Source of the DNA: Pictodentalium vernedei
Lineage: Eukaryota > Mollusca > Scaphopoda > Dentaliida > Dentaliidae
Assembly (NCBI GenBank): GCA_031216915.1
Contig: CM062296.1
Coordinates: 799,881,022 to 799,945,021 of the forward strand
Reading direction: 5' to 3'
DNA: 64,000 bases
Below, in pieces: positions 54,930-64,000 of this stretch (positions are counted from its first letter, which is position 1; every line of letters starts with the position of its first letter). Position numbers and translations under genes: made by a program. The notes beneath the pieces are model-generated. The model was not told the origin of the DNA, ran no database searches, and saw nothing but the letters and a program-made list of their open reading frames with translations.

Positions 54930-55163
54930 TTAACACTTTACCCAACGTAACGGTCAAAACCGGACAGCGCTAGTCACAAAAATCGCCAATTAATTTTCTT
55001 TATTTTTTTCATTTTTTGTCTGAAACATAGCTTATGACCCCTCTTTGGAACGAGCTCATCGTGATCGTTCCAATGATAACCTATGCTTTTGAGACAAAAA
55101 ATTGATTATTCAAGAATTTTGTTTGCAAGTCTCGTCTGCTTTTCATGTTAGGTAAAGGGTTAA
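54930..55163. mobile_element. TTAA-type MITE, family A (copy A5), inside Penelope-like element
   Basis: TTAACACTTTACCCAACG to CATGTTAGGTAAAGGGTTAA, TTAA at both borders. The hairpin is partly degraded (GAACGAGCTCATCGTGATCG). It lies only 55 bp from C6 in the same host element. Confidence 0.9.
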
Positions 55164-55919
55164 ACAGATTTAACACCTTTATCATTATCAATGTTGGTAT
55201 ACATGCTGTCGGTATCCAAAGTTGCCAGGATTGTATTTTTAGATATTTTCATTTTAGACGTGTGTATTTTTGAGATAGCTCGAATGTGTATTAGCTATAG
55301 ATTTCAGATCGCATAAGATTCCGAGTCATAATCTGTGACAATTGACCTTCCGGGTGGAGTTAAGTCATCCGTCCATGAAGTACGGTCCTTGCGAATCTTT
55401 GGTAGGGTGTAAAATTGTCTTGTTTGAGAACTGAGCTTAGCTGTTAAATATTTCAATTGTACTTTCTTTTTTTTTGGGGGGGGGGGGGGCGGGTTGTTTG
55501 TTTGTTTGTATGACCTTCGCAGAGGAGAAATTTTAAGATCGTAGAAAATTTTTCGATATTACTAGGCCAAATAAGTGAATCTATTTTCTTATAATGTTTA
55601 GTATTGCTGAGTTGTCTCATGGCTTCCTTTGTATAATTATCCCGAGATAGAACGACAGCCTTCCCACCTTTGTCGGCTGGTTGGATAATAAATTTCCTAT
55701 TTTTTCGAAGTTTCTTGAGGGTTCTCCGTTCACCAGCTGTTAAATTGTTTTTATCGGAGAGTTTGTTTATTCTGAACACCTGTTGCAGGATTTGTGTGTT
55801 ATCCTCAATAATGTCGGGATTTACTTTACTAACTGGAGGTGACCAATCAGGTGATTCTGAAAAAAAGGAAGTTTCCGACCGCTGGAGTTTCTAAAGCGGT
55901 CTTATAATTTCATTCATCT

Positions 55920-56550
55920 TGGGAAATTACAGGTCTTAACTATGCTACATATAAATAACTATTTCTTAATAGCCAAATAGCCGACCGAGCAGCTTGGACC
56001 GCCCGAAAGACGTTTATTTTCATATAAAACAATCTGTATTCAGCCTATATTCTGTATACAATAATATGTTATTAAACAGAACTGTAATGTATGTCCATCC
56101 TTGACGTAAAAAGACGCCCAGGAACAACTAGAGATAAAATACCTTTTTTTTTTTTTTAAAAGGAAAAATACTCTAGAAACCTGTGTCCAATAGCACGTGC
56201 TAAGTACGTCTCAGGGAAGTTACTGGACTTGCAACTTGAAATAAGAAAAGTGAAAATAATGTGACACTTTTAGCTTTCAACATGAATTTTCAGATACGAT
56301 CATGAATTCAAAATTGACTGGTCCAAGCAATGGCGACGGCTAGAATTGAAAATACTAATTTTACCGCCTTCCACCAAATATCACATGCACCAAATCTACA
56401 AAACGATTGGTAGTTACAATAAACTATTTGTAACGTCACTGCTTTCCAATTTTCTAATTGGCTAACGATTTCCTAATTTTTTCATTGGTCCAAAACGACC
56501 AAACTAACATAAATGAACGTTGAACACAACGTAAAGACAAATGTTTTCCG
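55920..56550. other. unassigned sequence inside the Penelope-like remnant
   Basis: About 630 bp that separates two conserved blocks expected to be close together in Penelope-like RTs. It may be an insertion or a decayed stretch; no ends or duplication recognised. Confidence 0.4.
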
Positions 56551-56867
56551 CTATTCTACGAAACGCGGAAAAATAATATTATACGGTGGTATATTTGCCT
56601 GATCACCAGTTTTATGCTTCGGTGCTGGTACAAAGGTTAACCCGCGATCTAAAAGAGACATTTCATGGGCTGTTGGGTCATTGGTGCCAGACAGGTTAAC
56701 CAAGTTAGTTCCTAATCCCACCTCTGTTAACCGGTTCTTACCTTTGCCTTCACTTAGTTTAACCCTTTCAACCCCAGCGGCCGCTTTTCCAGTCAGGAAC
56801 ATGATACGTCATAACGTCATTAAATAGGATGGCTGTTCAGTAAATGTGTATGTTAGACCAATTAATA

Positions 56868-57275
56868 GGGGGCGCGGTGGCGTCGCGGTAACCGGTTCTC
56901 GACAGATCACCGAAGTTAAGCAACGTCGAGCGCGGTTAGTAGTTGGATGGGTGACCATTTCAGCGACTGATTCGCACTCCCGCGTTGTGTCCTTGGGCAA
57001 GGCACTTAACCCCGATTGCCTGTATGGGGGCACGATGACGCTGTGTACTAAGGCGTACTGCTCGTCGATGGTGCGCATGTCTTCAACTAATCTAACTCTG
57101 CCTCTGCCGCGGTGCAGAGTTCAGAGTTATGATGTTGGAGAGCTGGCAGCTGCTCGTCGTTGCTCGGTGGTTCTCTCCGGGTACTCCGGCTTCCTCCACC
57201 CGTAAATCTGTCACCGACATGATATGGCCCTGGCTGTTAATGTGTTGTTAAAATCTAATAAAAAAAAAGAAAAAA
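56868..57275 (+). mobile_element. 5S rRNA-derived SINE, 13-bp TSD
   Basis: GGGGCGCGGTGGCGTCGCGG, then a 5S-like head, then the body shared with the tRNA-type SINEs of this window (GTGTCCTTGGGCAAGGCACT, TACTAAGGCGTACTGCTCGT, CGGTGGTTCTCTCCGGGTAC) and an A-rich end with its own tail (TCACCGACATGATATGGCCC). AGACCAATTAATA at 56855-56867 and 57276-57288 is the duplication. Confidence 0.94.
56894..56957 (+). other. 5S rRNA-like polymerase III promoter region in SINE head
   Basis: GATCACCGAAGTTAAGCAAC and GGTTAGTAGTTGGATGGGTG plus ACC match the 3' half of metazoan 5S rRNA, which holds its internal box A, intermediate element and box C. It is not a functional 5S gene: only this part is present. Confidence 0.9.
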
Positions 57276-57517
57276 AGACCAATTAATATTTTCAACGTGC
57301 AGCCTCGAGGCTGCACGTTGAAAATATTGATTGAACTACCCCAAATAATGAATATGGACTCTTCTTGCTTGAACTGGCGTGGAATTTACCACTAGAGGCC
57401 AAAGGGTTAAATCTAGATGATCCAATCAGTGATTGTACATTGTACTGGAGGTACACGTGGTCCAATGAATACAATCGTGGGCACCATCAAACTTCGCATC
57501 CTTAATTATCTGGGTGT

Positions 57518-57520
<3 letters not shown>

Positions 57521-57562
<42 letters not shown>
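57521..57562. repeat. GT microsatellite
   Basis: About 20 uninterrupted GT units, then a G-rich stretch. Confidence 0.95.
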
Positions 57563-57566
<4 letters not shown>

Positions 57567-58576
57567 GGGGCAGGTGGGGTGGCCTGTTGTAACTCTAGAA
57601 CACCATGCCTATTGGCTGCAGGTGTGAGATGAATGTCATCGGTGCGGAAATAGACATATATTCTCATTCGAAATCTTATGGGGAAGAACGAGGTCATGCT
57701 ATTGCCGCTCCTGGAGTGCCGTGGTACTAACCAACCCAATAACGCAAATCTCGTCAATACTATTCTGGTGCCTGGTCAGATAATATACATTTTTTTTTAT
57801 TAACTGGGAACATCAAAACTGTGTAAAATATAAATCAATCGCGTAGTTCAAAATTATGTACACAAATTAACAAGAGCGAACGAACATGAATCGAGTGAAA
57901 AATATAGATTCAGATAAACGAACACCGGAATGATAACATTGACTGATATCGGACAATGAATATCACAACAAAAGACAAGGTCAAACATTGTAAAACCATC
58001 ATCGTTGATTTAGGTCAGGCAGTTAATATTTACACGTGGAACAATATCCGGCGATTGATTTTGGAGACTTTCGTCGATGTCCAGGAAGGGATATCGTAGG
58101 CGTCGATATACATGCACACACATGACACTACATCGATTACAGAAGCGGCGCGGAATTTCGACTCGATCGCAACTATGTCGAAATCGAAATTCGCTGCATG
58201 CTTTCCTCGGCGGAACACCAAATCCCACCGTTCGACATTGGCACATGGGCGGCTACGGGCGGACGATTTGGACCGTATCAGTATCCGGAATACCAAAATT
58301 GTTTTGTTTGGACATACATGTATTACCATTTTATTGTTCAATTCTGGTAAACAGTAAATTTCGACGTCACACGCCCGGGGTGGTGGAATAAAGTAGGAAC
58401 ATAGCACATAGGAAAGTGTAATTTGAACGATGCTCTGTCCATTAATTTACCACTCGGAGAAGAAACGACGTAGAACTATATCGTATTACCGAACTCCCCA
58501 TTTTATAGATACGCAATCACATGTATCGTGCTATCAGACTCCGATTGCATAAATATCAAAAAGTACCTATTAACTT
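57563..58576. other. no recognised gene
   Basis: Overlapping frames of 80-125 codons on both strands at 58010-58407 have no domain I recognise and are probably chance. Confidence 0.4.
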
Positions 58577-59430
58577 TTAACCTTTTACACAATGCAAACA
58601 ATAACAAAATTTATTATTTCCAATACAGAGGATCTCAAACGAGTGATGTTTGGATATAAGATTTTTTGAAACGAGTTTGATGAATTTGATTCACAACGAG
58701 CCTTTAGGCGAGTTGTGAATCGAATTCATCAAACGAGTTTCAAAAAATCTTATATCCAGACATCACGAGTTAAAGATTCTGTTTATCACATGAATTTTAG
58801 AATGTTTTTTTTACACGAGTTTCAAAAAATCTTATATCCAGACATCACGAGTTAAAGATTCTGTTTATCACATGAATTTTCGAATGTTTTACACGAGTTT
58901 CAAAAAATCTTATATCCAGACATCACGAGTTAAAGATTCTGTTTATCACATGAATTTTCGAATGTTTTTTTACACTTTTTATTTAAATCATTGTCGCCAA
59001 ATTCTCCCAAAACAACCGACAATCAGTTCGTTGGCTCAGACGCGTCACACCATGACGTCATGAATGCGCTTTACTTGCTCCTGTTATCGTAATTGACGCC
59101 ATGTGAACTACGCACAAGAATACAATGCTGCTGCTGCTGCTGTTATGGGACCACGCGTCGATTAGACACTAGTTGATAATCAGGAAATAAGACATGGGTT
59201 GTTACGTCGAAATTAACGACGTCTCTTTTTTTTTTTACTTTTTCAAATTTTTCAAAAACAAAAAAATCAACAAAACCATAACATGTGACCACTCACTCAT
59301 TCGAACGGTCTCGAAGAGCTCATTTCAATGAGGGGTCATATAATATGTTTTATTTTTAAATTTTGTAATTTTTTTGTTCAACTGCACATAATACGCGGGC
59401 GCTGCGGCAGATTCGTTAGGTAAGGGGTGC
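58577..59430. mobile_element. family C copy (C7) split by another repeat
   Basis: The left end TTAACCTTTTACACAATG with AATAACAAAATTTATTATTT is at 58577-58621; the rest (ACAAAACCATAACATGTGAC, damaged hairpin, ACATAATACGCGGGCG, CGTTAGGTAAGGGG) resumes at about 59235-59430. The interruption (about 58625-59230) holds a fold-back and tandem repeats. Confidence 0.75.
58630..58978. repeat. fold-back followed by three tandem units of about 80 bp
   Basis: CAAACGAGTGATGTTTGGAT, AAACGAGTTTGATGAATT pairs with a right arm at 58700-58790. The right-arm sequence ACGAGTTTCAAAAAATCTTA ... ACATGAATTTTCGAATG is repeated in tandem from 58733, 58815 and 58893 (periods 82 and 78). Confidence 0.9.
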
Positions 59431-59497
59431 ACACCAATACAACATCTATCCAAATGGATGAGTGTTTTTAGTATCCACCCATCTTTCATTCAATATG

Positions 59498-60060
59498 CCC
59501 ATTGCCGATTCGCCATCTCTGACGTTAATGATATGCAAGGTCAGAGGTCGCTTCGGGTAAACATTTAGATCAGACTGTCTGTCAAGACTGTCGAACATGC
59601 GATGGAAACAAACAAAATGTTTCGTTTGAAACGAGAAAATGTGCGTTTTCGATTTAATACAAATAAAGATAGAAAAATAGCATTCTTCTAAAACTTTATT
59701 TAACGAACAGGGCAAAATAATATTGATTTTTTCGTCAAATGAATACCGCAATGAATCCCTTCCCACAAGAGAAGGCAGATTCGACATCATGTTTTTCTGT
59801 TGACCAGTGACAAAATGACAGATAGATCATTCAAACGACACAACAATTACTGCGTGAATGAAAATTCAAACCCTGAGTATCAAAACAACCAACCAATACA
59901 AATATTTTGAAACATAACACACAGATATTCCTGCTGGTAGAGGTTGGGGAGGGGGCGTGGTCCCTAAGGTGAAAATCGTCTGCTAGTAGCAGTGTCGCGT
60001 GTCTAATAAAATTTTGTCCATATACAGTACCAGTCAAAATGAGTTGAAGAATAACCACTA
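59498..60060. repeat. left arm of a 0.55-kb inverted repeat pair (family V)
   Basis: From CCCATTGCCGATTCGCCATC to GTTGAAGAATAACCACTA, inverse of 63162-63708 with frequent differences and small indels (for example AAACGAGAAAATGTGCGTTT and AACCAACCAATACAAATATT are shared). A 114-codon minus frame at 59446-59790 has no match I know and is not conserved as an open frame in the other arm. Confidence 0.88.
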
Positions 60061-61754
60061 CCGGTATAAACTTTTGATTAATGTTTCCTATACTAATAAC
60101 ACAAGACACGGACATAAAAATATGTAAATTGTTTTTTTTTCATCATTTTCTTCCTCAACTCAAACTTACATCTCACACCTTGGAAGCTGTCTTATTACAG
60201 AAAACACCCACGGAGTGGAAGATCTGCACAGGGCCGGGGAAAGGAAATTCGGGGTTAATTATGTGACGGCCCCCCTCTTTCAAAAATGTCGGTATAGTGC
60301 ACAGATGATAAAGACATCTGCAGCGAGTGCCGGAGGCGTTGTCTATCAGAGGGGTTGAGGAGGGGGGGGGGGGGTCTCCCCAACAACATTTTGAAATCAG
60401 TTATTAAATGGAGTCTTCTGTCGGCTTTTGGGATAAAAAAAAAATACGTTATATTTTTTGTCCTCAAAATGACGTTTTTTAGCAGCATGTTTCAAATTTT
60501 CAAGTTCATCTATGAGTATCCAATGGCCTAGAGCTATAGCTATTGACTGCACAATTCTTGAAGTGATAACTTGGTTATGTTGATTTAATAAAGTTATTAC
60601 TTCAAGAATCATGCAGTCCAGAATTACAGCCGTTGGTCAAGTGTATAGCTTTATTCACGTTACAGCCCTTCTTAACTGATGGCACAGGAGTCCGAACCCT
60701 GGTGGAGGTGGACTAAGTCAGACTTGGCCTGAAAGCCCGTATTTTATTTCTTGGGGTTTTGATACGCCCTTTGAAGGGACGTACCAAACCAAAGAATAAA
60801 ATATAGTCTTTCGGATCATGTTTGGACTAGAGGGTGGGGGTGGGCAGCATAACCAAGAATCGCTGACTCCTGGGACACCCCGAAGTTCCAGGCTCTGGGG
60901 TTACAACCCCGGCCCCCACCCTCTCCCTGGCCCCGGATCCATGACCAAAATGTGCATATATAAATATTGTATTACAGACCACACAGGGTAATTTTGTACT
61001 TGTCCTCTATTGTGGATATACATATATTTCCAACACACTCTTGCCAGTCTTGTAGAAAGCTAGGGACTCCACAAGCTAATCAGCAATTTATGGATCTCCA
61101 GATAACTAACTTATCAGTGCTCCTTGAACTGCAGATTTGCTTGGTGAGTCACAAGTTTTTTTCTGGCTGTCGGGTATGGTCAGTGATTGATGCCCATGTG
61201 CGTTGTTTTGCATACGAACAATTTCAGCCAACGGCCCTCAGAGTGGAATTAAGAAATCATTTGACTTACAGTACAAGTCGAAATTAGTTGTAGAATAACC
61301 ACTATAAACTACTAGTATGCATCTTCAACTACACTAATCACACAAGGACCTGACATCATTTTCCGGAAAGCTTTAACAGAAAGATTTCCGGAAAATGATT
61401 TCGGGTTCTTGTACTATTGGTGTGATGGCAGTGGCCTGCTTTGTCCATTGCGGGTATGCTAAAACTTATTTTGATTCACACAGTATTTGTAGACTCGAAC
61501 ATATGCTTCTACCTTGTACCGTATCGTATGAAGTCTTTTTTTCCAGACATTTCATAATTAACTATTAAATAAATTGTTGTTCATTTACAGATTAGTTCTA
61601 TTAAAAATTGTCGGACTGTAGCCATAGACACATTTCAATATTTCGGGATTATAAAACAAATTTAAAATAACAAATTTTGACTTGCTGAAATAATCTACAA
61701 TTGCAGTACTCTGATCACAAAAATGGCTGTACAATATATTTTGTACTTTACTTT
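60061..61754. other. spacer between inverted arms, several repeat fragments
   Basis: Holds a family U relative (60275-60430), a hairpin at 60545-60622 (ACTGCACAATTCTTGAAGTG), a family J-like palindrome at 60716-60829 (core GGTTT..GGGACGTACC), and a repeat related to the arm tips (TACAGTACAAGTCGAAATTA, 61269) with a hairpin CATCATTTTCCGGAAA at 61356-61402. No gene recognised. Confidence 0.6.
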
Positions 61755-61977
61755 TTAAACCTTTACCCACAAATAACATTAAAACTGAAGATCTAAATTT
61801 TTTAAATTACACAAAAACGCCTCAAGCAAATCGTATCATGTGACCATTGGGGGAATAATCCTGTATCAATGATAGATCACATTATGTGGTTTGTATAAAA
61901 CTTTTAAAAAAACATTTTTACCTGCCAAATTCATGAATTATGTATGCAATTGCAGTCAGTTTGTTCGGTAAAGGGTT
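61755..61977. mobile_element. family C, decayed copy (C8)
   Basis: AACCTTTACCCACAAATAAC at the left, ATCGTATCATGTGACCATTG in the middle, GTTCGGTAAAGGGTT at the right. The hairpin is heavily diverged; TTAA borders are lost. Confidence 0.7.
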
Positions 61978-62186
61978 GGGCAGTGGGGTGTTTGGACTAT
62001 GGAGCTTCAATCCATTTTCCAATGTTTGAGAAAAAATATTTTTATGGCATATAAAAGCAACGTCAACCAAAAAAAAAGTTTTCCTGAAGTAATATTCTTT
62101 TTTCGTGGACATTTTAATTACATTTTGAATTTCTATGCATTTGGAAAATTTAATGCAATAGGAATTCTAATGCAATTAGCTCTCTC

Positions 62187-62189
62187 TCT

Positions 62190-62252
<63 letters not shown>

Positions 62253-62611
62253 TTTTATTTTATTTATTTATTTATTTATTGGTGTTTAAGGTCACATATG
62301 TCTGCGCAATGGCTAATCATGATCACGACCGTTTTAAGCCAGAGTACCCGGAGAAAACCACTGAGCAACGGCGAGCAACTGTCAGCTCTCCAACAATCCA
62401 ACTCCACATAAGCGGGGATAGCATTGGTTGAAGACAAGTGCATCATCGACGTGCATTACGCCTTAGTACACAACGACACCGTGCCCGTACGTGGGCAATG
62501 GATGTGAAGTGTCTTGCCCAAGGACACAACGCGGTTGCCGCAGGTGGGGATTCGAAAAGAGGACCTCTCGGCATGTAGCCTACATCTCTACCTACTGAGC
62601 CACCGCGCCTC
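62187..62611 (-). mobile_element. tRNA-derived SINE, full length, 14-bp TSD, long TTTA end
   Basis: On the minus strand: GGAGGCGCGGTGGCTCAGTA head (A box TGGCTCAGTAGG; B box decayed to CTTTTCGAATCCC), body with GTGTCCTTGGGCAAGACACT, tail type 1 and about 95 bp of AAAT repeats. CAATTAGCTCTCTC (62173-62186) and CAATTAACTCTCTC (62612-62625) flank it. Confidence 0.95.
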
Positions 62612-62649
62612 CAATTAACTCTCTCAAGTGTTGTGTATAAACCCAAAAA

Positions 62650-62860
62650 CATGTTAAAAAAATTACAATATAAAAGTCAAAATAGGTTGTAACATAACTA
62701 CAAAAAAATTAAGAACCCCACCGTTTCTGCTTCTACGCTGATAATACAAGAATCTTACATCATTTTCTGGGAAGCTATCCGTCAGAGTATCACAAAAAGG
62801 ATGTCCGATTCCTGTGTTATTTGTATAGGAAACATTACATTCAAGCCTAAATATAAGCAA
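62650..62860. repeat. diverged dispersed repeat (family W)
   Basis: AAGTCAAAATAGGTTGTAAC, TGATAATACAAGAATCTTAC, CATCATTTTCTGGGAAGCTA resemble 61269-61440 and the inner end of the left arm (60032-60115). Probably one small MITE family; ends unclear. Confidence 0.6.
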
Positions 62861-62900
62861 CCAGTCATTTGCAAAATGGGGTTCCCATAGGGTGAATTTG

Positions 62901-63016
62901 CTGTTGCTATCCCATAGAGCGGGCCAATTTATCCTCTGGGTACATCCTTCTGTTTTGGCTGTTGCTATCCCATAGAGCGGGCCAATTTATCCTCTAGGTA
63001 CATCCTTCTGTTTTGG
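62901..63016. repeat. two 58-bp tandem units
   Basis: CTGTTGCTATCCCATAGAGC begins each unit (62901, 62959); the units differ at one base (CTCTGGG/CTCTAGG). Confidence 0.95.
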
Positions 63017-63161
63017 CTTGAGACCATGATTCTGACTGAGGTTCGCAGAGGGTAAATTTTGTGATGCCACCCTGCATCGCCAGATTCACCCTCTGGGACC
63101 TCATTTTGCAGACGGTAGTCTGCTTATTTTCAGGCTTGATTACATTTATAGTCTAGATCAG

Positions 63162-63708
63162 TAGGGGTTATTCTTCGACTCATTTTGACTTGTACTCTAT
63201 ATGGGCAAAATATTATTTAGACACGCGACACTGCTACTAGCAGACGATTTTTACATTTTAGGGACCACGCCCCAACCTCTTCCAGCTAGAACATCTGTGT
63301 GTTATGCTTGAAAATATTTGTATTGGTTGGTTGCTTGGATACTCGGGGTTGAATTTTCATTCACGCAGTAATCGTTGTTCGTTTGAGTCATCTACCTGTC
63401 ATTTTGTCACTGGTCAACAGAAAAATCTGCCTTCGCTTTTGAGAAGGGCATCATTGCGGTAGTCATTTGACGAAAAAATAAATATTGTTTTGTTCTGTCC
63501 ACTAAATGGGATGTTGAAAGTATGCTATTTTTTCTATATTTATCATTATTAAATCGAAAACGCACATTTTCTCGTTTCAAGGGAAACTTCTTGCTTGTTT
63601 CTATTGCATGTATGACAGTCTTGACAGATCGATTGATCGAAGTGTTTACACGAAGCGACCTCTGACCTTACATAATATTAACGTCGAAGATGGAGAATCG
63701 GCAATGGG
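63162..63708. repeat. right arm of the 0.55-kb inverted repeat pair (family V)
   Basis: Inverse of 59498-60060, from AGTAGGGGTTATTCTTCGAC to AGAATCGGCAATGGG. The arms enclose 3.1 kb. Outside both arms the sequences are unrelated and I see no target duplication. Confidence 0.88.
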
Positions 63709-64000
63709 CTTATTCTAAAGCAAAATGTAACTATTTATGCCGTCGGACCACACCAGAAGGCGCTAATTCAAGGAAGATTATTTTCACTTCTTTTCAATAT
63801 TGGAATATCACACCTAGCTCGCTCGCTTGGCGCCGGGAGATGTTTTGCGCGGCGACTTTCTCAGTCGAGATGCCATGCCCGTGTATATTTCCTATTTCGG
63901 TCGTGATTTGGAAAATTTTTGTTTTTATAAAATATGTCCCCACTAGTGTTGCTGATGAGTCAAGTCCAATCGCACAGGAGACCACTTTTTCGAGCACAGT
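63709..64000. other. no recognised feature
   Basis: Unassigned sequence to the window end. Confidence 0.4.

Larger units (their letters stand above)
53691..56758 (-). pseudogene. Penelope-like element, RT and endonuclease-tail pseudogene
   Basis: On the minus strand from 56758: NLVNLSGTNDPTAHEMSLLD, RGLTFVPAP (N-terminal block), then after about 650 bp of unrelated sequence SPDWSPPVSKVNPDIIEDN, NLTAGERRTLKKLRKNRKFI, IQPADKGGKAVVLSRDNY (about 55890-55530), AISKIHTSKMKISKNTILAT, LDTDSMYTNID, MDCPMGKRFSPNFASIYVAG, VYLRYIDDTLSFGN (YIDD at 54458-54469), SVDFLDVAVYKGKQF, YFKPTDSHHLLHTKSFHPSH, and finally VAQHFNLPGHSLDDFE and EAFWTKTLQTLWPFGMN, the end of the GIY-YIG domain. The front of the endonuclease is deleted. 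Frameshifts, stops and two MITEs inside make it inactive. Confidence 0.9.
56759..57410. mobile_element. TTAA-type MITE (family X) holding a 5S-type SINE
   Basis: TTAACCCTTTCAACCCCAGC to GAGGCCAAAGGGTTAA with TTAA at both borders. Without the nested SINE it is about 231 bp and has a 44-bp perfect palindrome (ATATTTTCAACGTGCAGCCT, apex CTCGAG, 57284-57327). It adjoins the 5' side of the Penelope-like remnant. Confidence 0.88.

Noticed and set aside
56894-56957. Functional 5S rRNA gene
   Set aside because: Only the 3' half of 5S is present and it is fused to a SINE body with target duplications.
58010-58407. Frames of up to 125 codons on both strands
   Set aside because: Mutually overlapping, no recognised motif; most likely chance in a locally GC-richer stretch.
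58630-58978. CRISPR-like array
   Set aside because: The units are contiguous tandem copies of a fold-back arm with no unique spacers, in a eukaryotic context.
59446-59790. 114-codon minus frame in the left inverted arm
   Set aside because: The corresponding part of the right arm is interrupted, so there is no sign of coding constraint.

Overview
This window looks like transposon-rich DNA from a metazoan nucleus, most plausibly a marine invertebrate. The evidence is the content: introns with GT/AG borders, tRNA- and 5S-derived SINEs with target-site duplications, a DIRS-type tyrosine-recombinase retrotransposon, a Penelope-like element, a non-LTR retrotransposon remnant, and dozens of short non-autonomous DNA transposons (MITEs). 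Long poly(C)/poly(G) runs are common, often just inside ends of hAT-like elements. I cannot name the species from the sequence alone. There are no operons, Shine-Dalgarno sites, CRISPR arrays or other prokaryotic features.

Layout. 0-8.8 kb: possible isolated exons (157-483, 1617-1749), a CAT/CGN microsatellite and a dense set of MITEs (TTAA-flanked families A, C and D; TA-flanked families B and Y; hAT-like H; fold-back G and E) plus three SINE copies. 8.8-15.7 kb: one structurally complete but decayed DIRS-like retrotransposon with inverted terminal repeats, an internal complementary region, gag-like, RT/RNase H and tyrosine recombinase coding regions, and a SINE inserted in gag. 15.7-25.8 kb: two related hAT-type MITEs (family I) with perfect 8-bp duplications, SINE pieces, and several kilobases without recognisable content. 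25.86-28.62 kb: the one host-type gene I can model, a two-exon C2H2 zinc-finger gene that is now broken by a frameshift and by a 716-bp hAT-type MITE. 29-53 kb: mostly MITEs (four copies or pieces of hAT-type family F), SINEs, a non-LTR RT remnant split by one F copy, and a possible 3.6-kb element with GTACGG-rich inverted ends. 53.4-57.4 kb: a minus-strand Penelope-like element pseudogene broken up by TTAA-type MITEs, the last of which holds a 5S rRNA-derived SINE. 58.6-63.7 kb: a C-family MITE split by a fold-back/tandem-repeat insertion, then a 4.2-kb region bounded by 0.55-kb imperfect inverted arms.

The most interesting theme is modularity. TTAA-type MITE families A and C share the same ends and the same central GAGCTCG hairpin but have unrelated arms. 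Many elements with unrelated termini (hAT-like, TTAA-type, TA-type) carry a long near-perfect palindrome inside. In family E one copy has diverged from the others in both hairpin arms in step. The SINEs share one body but carry different heads (tRNA-like or 5S-like) and at least two different tails. Insertion order can be read from target-site duplications in at least six nested cases. Almost all coding sequence recognised here is decayed.
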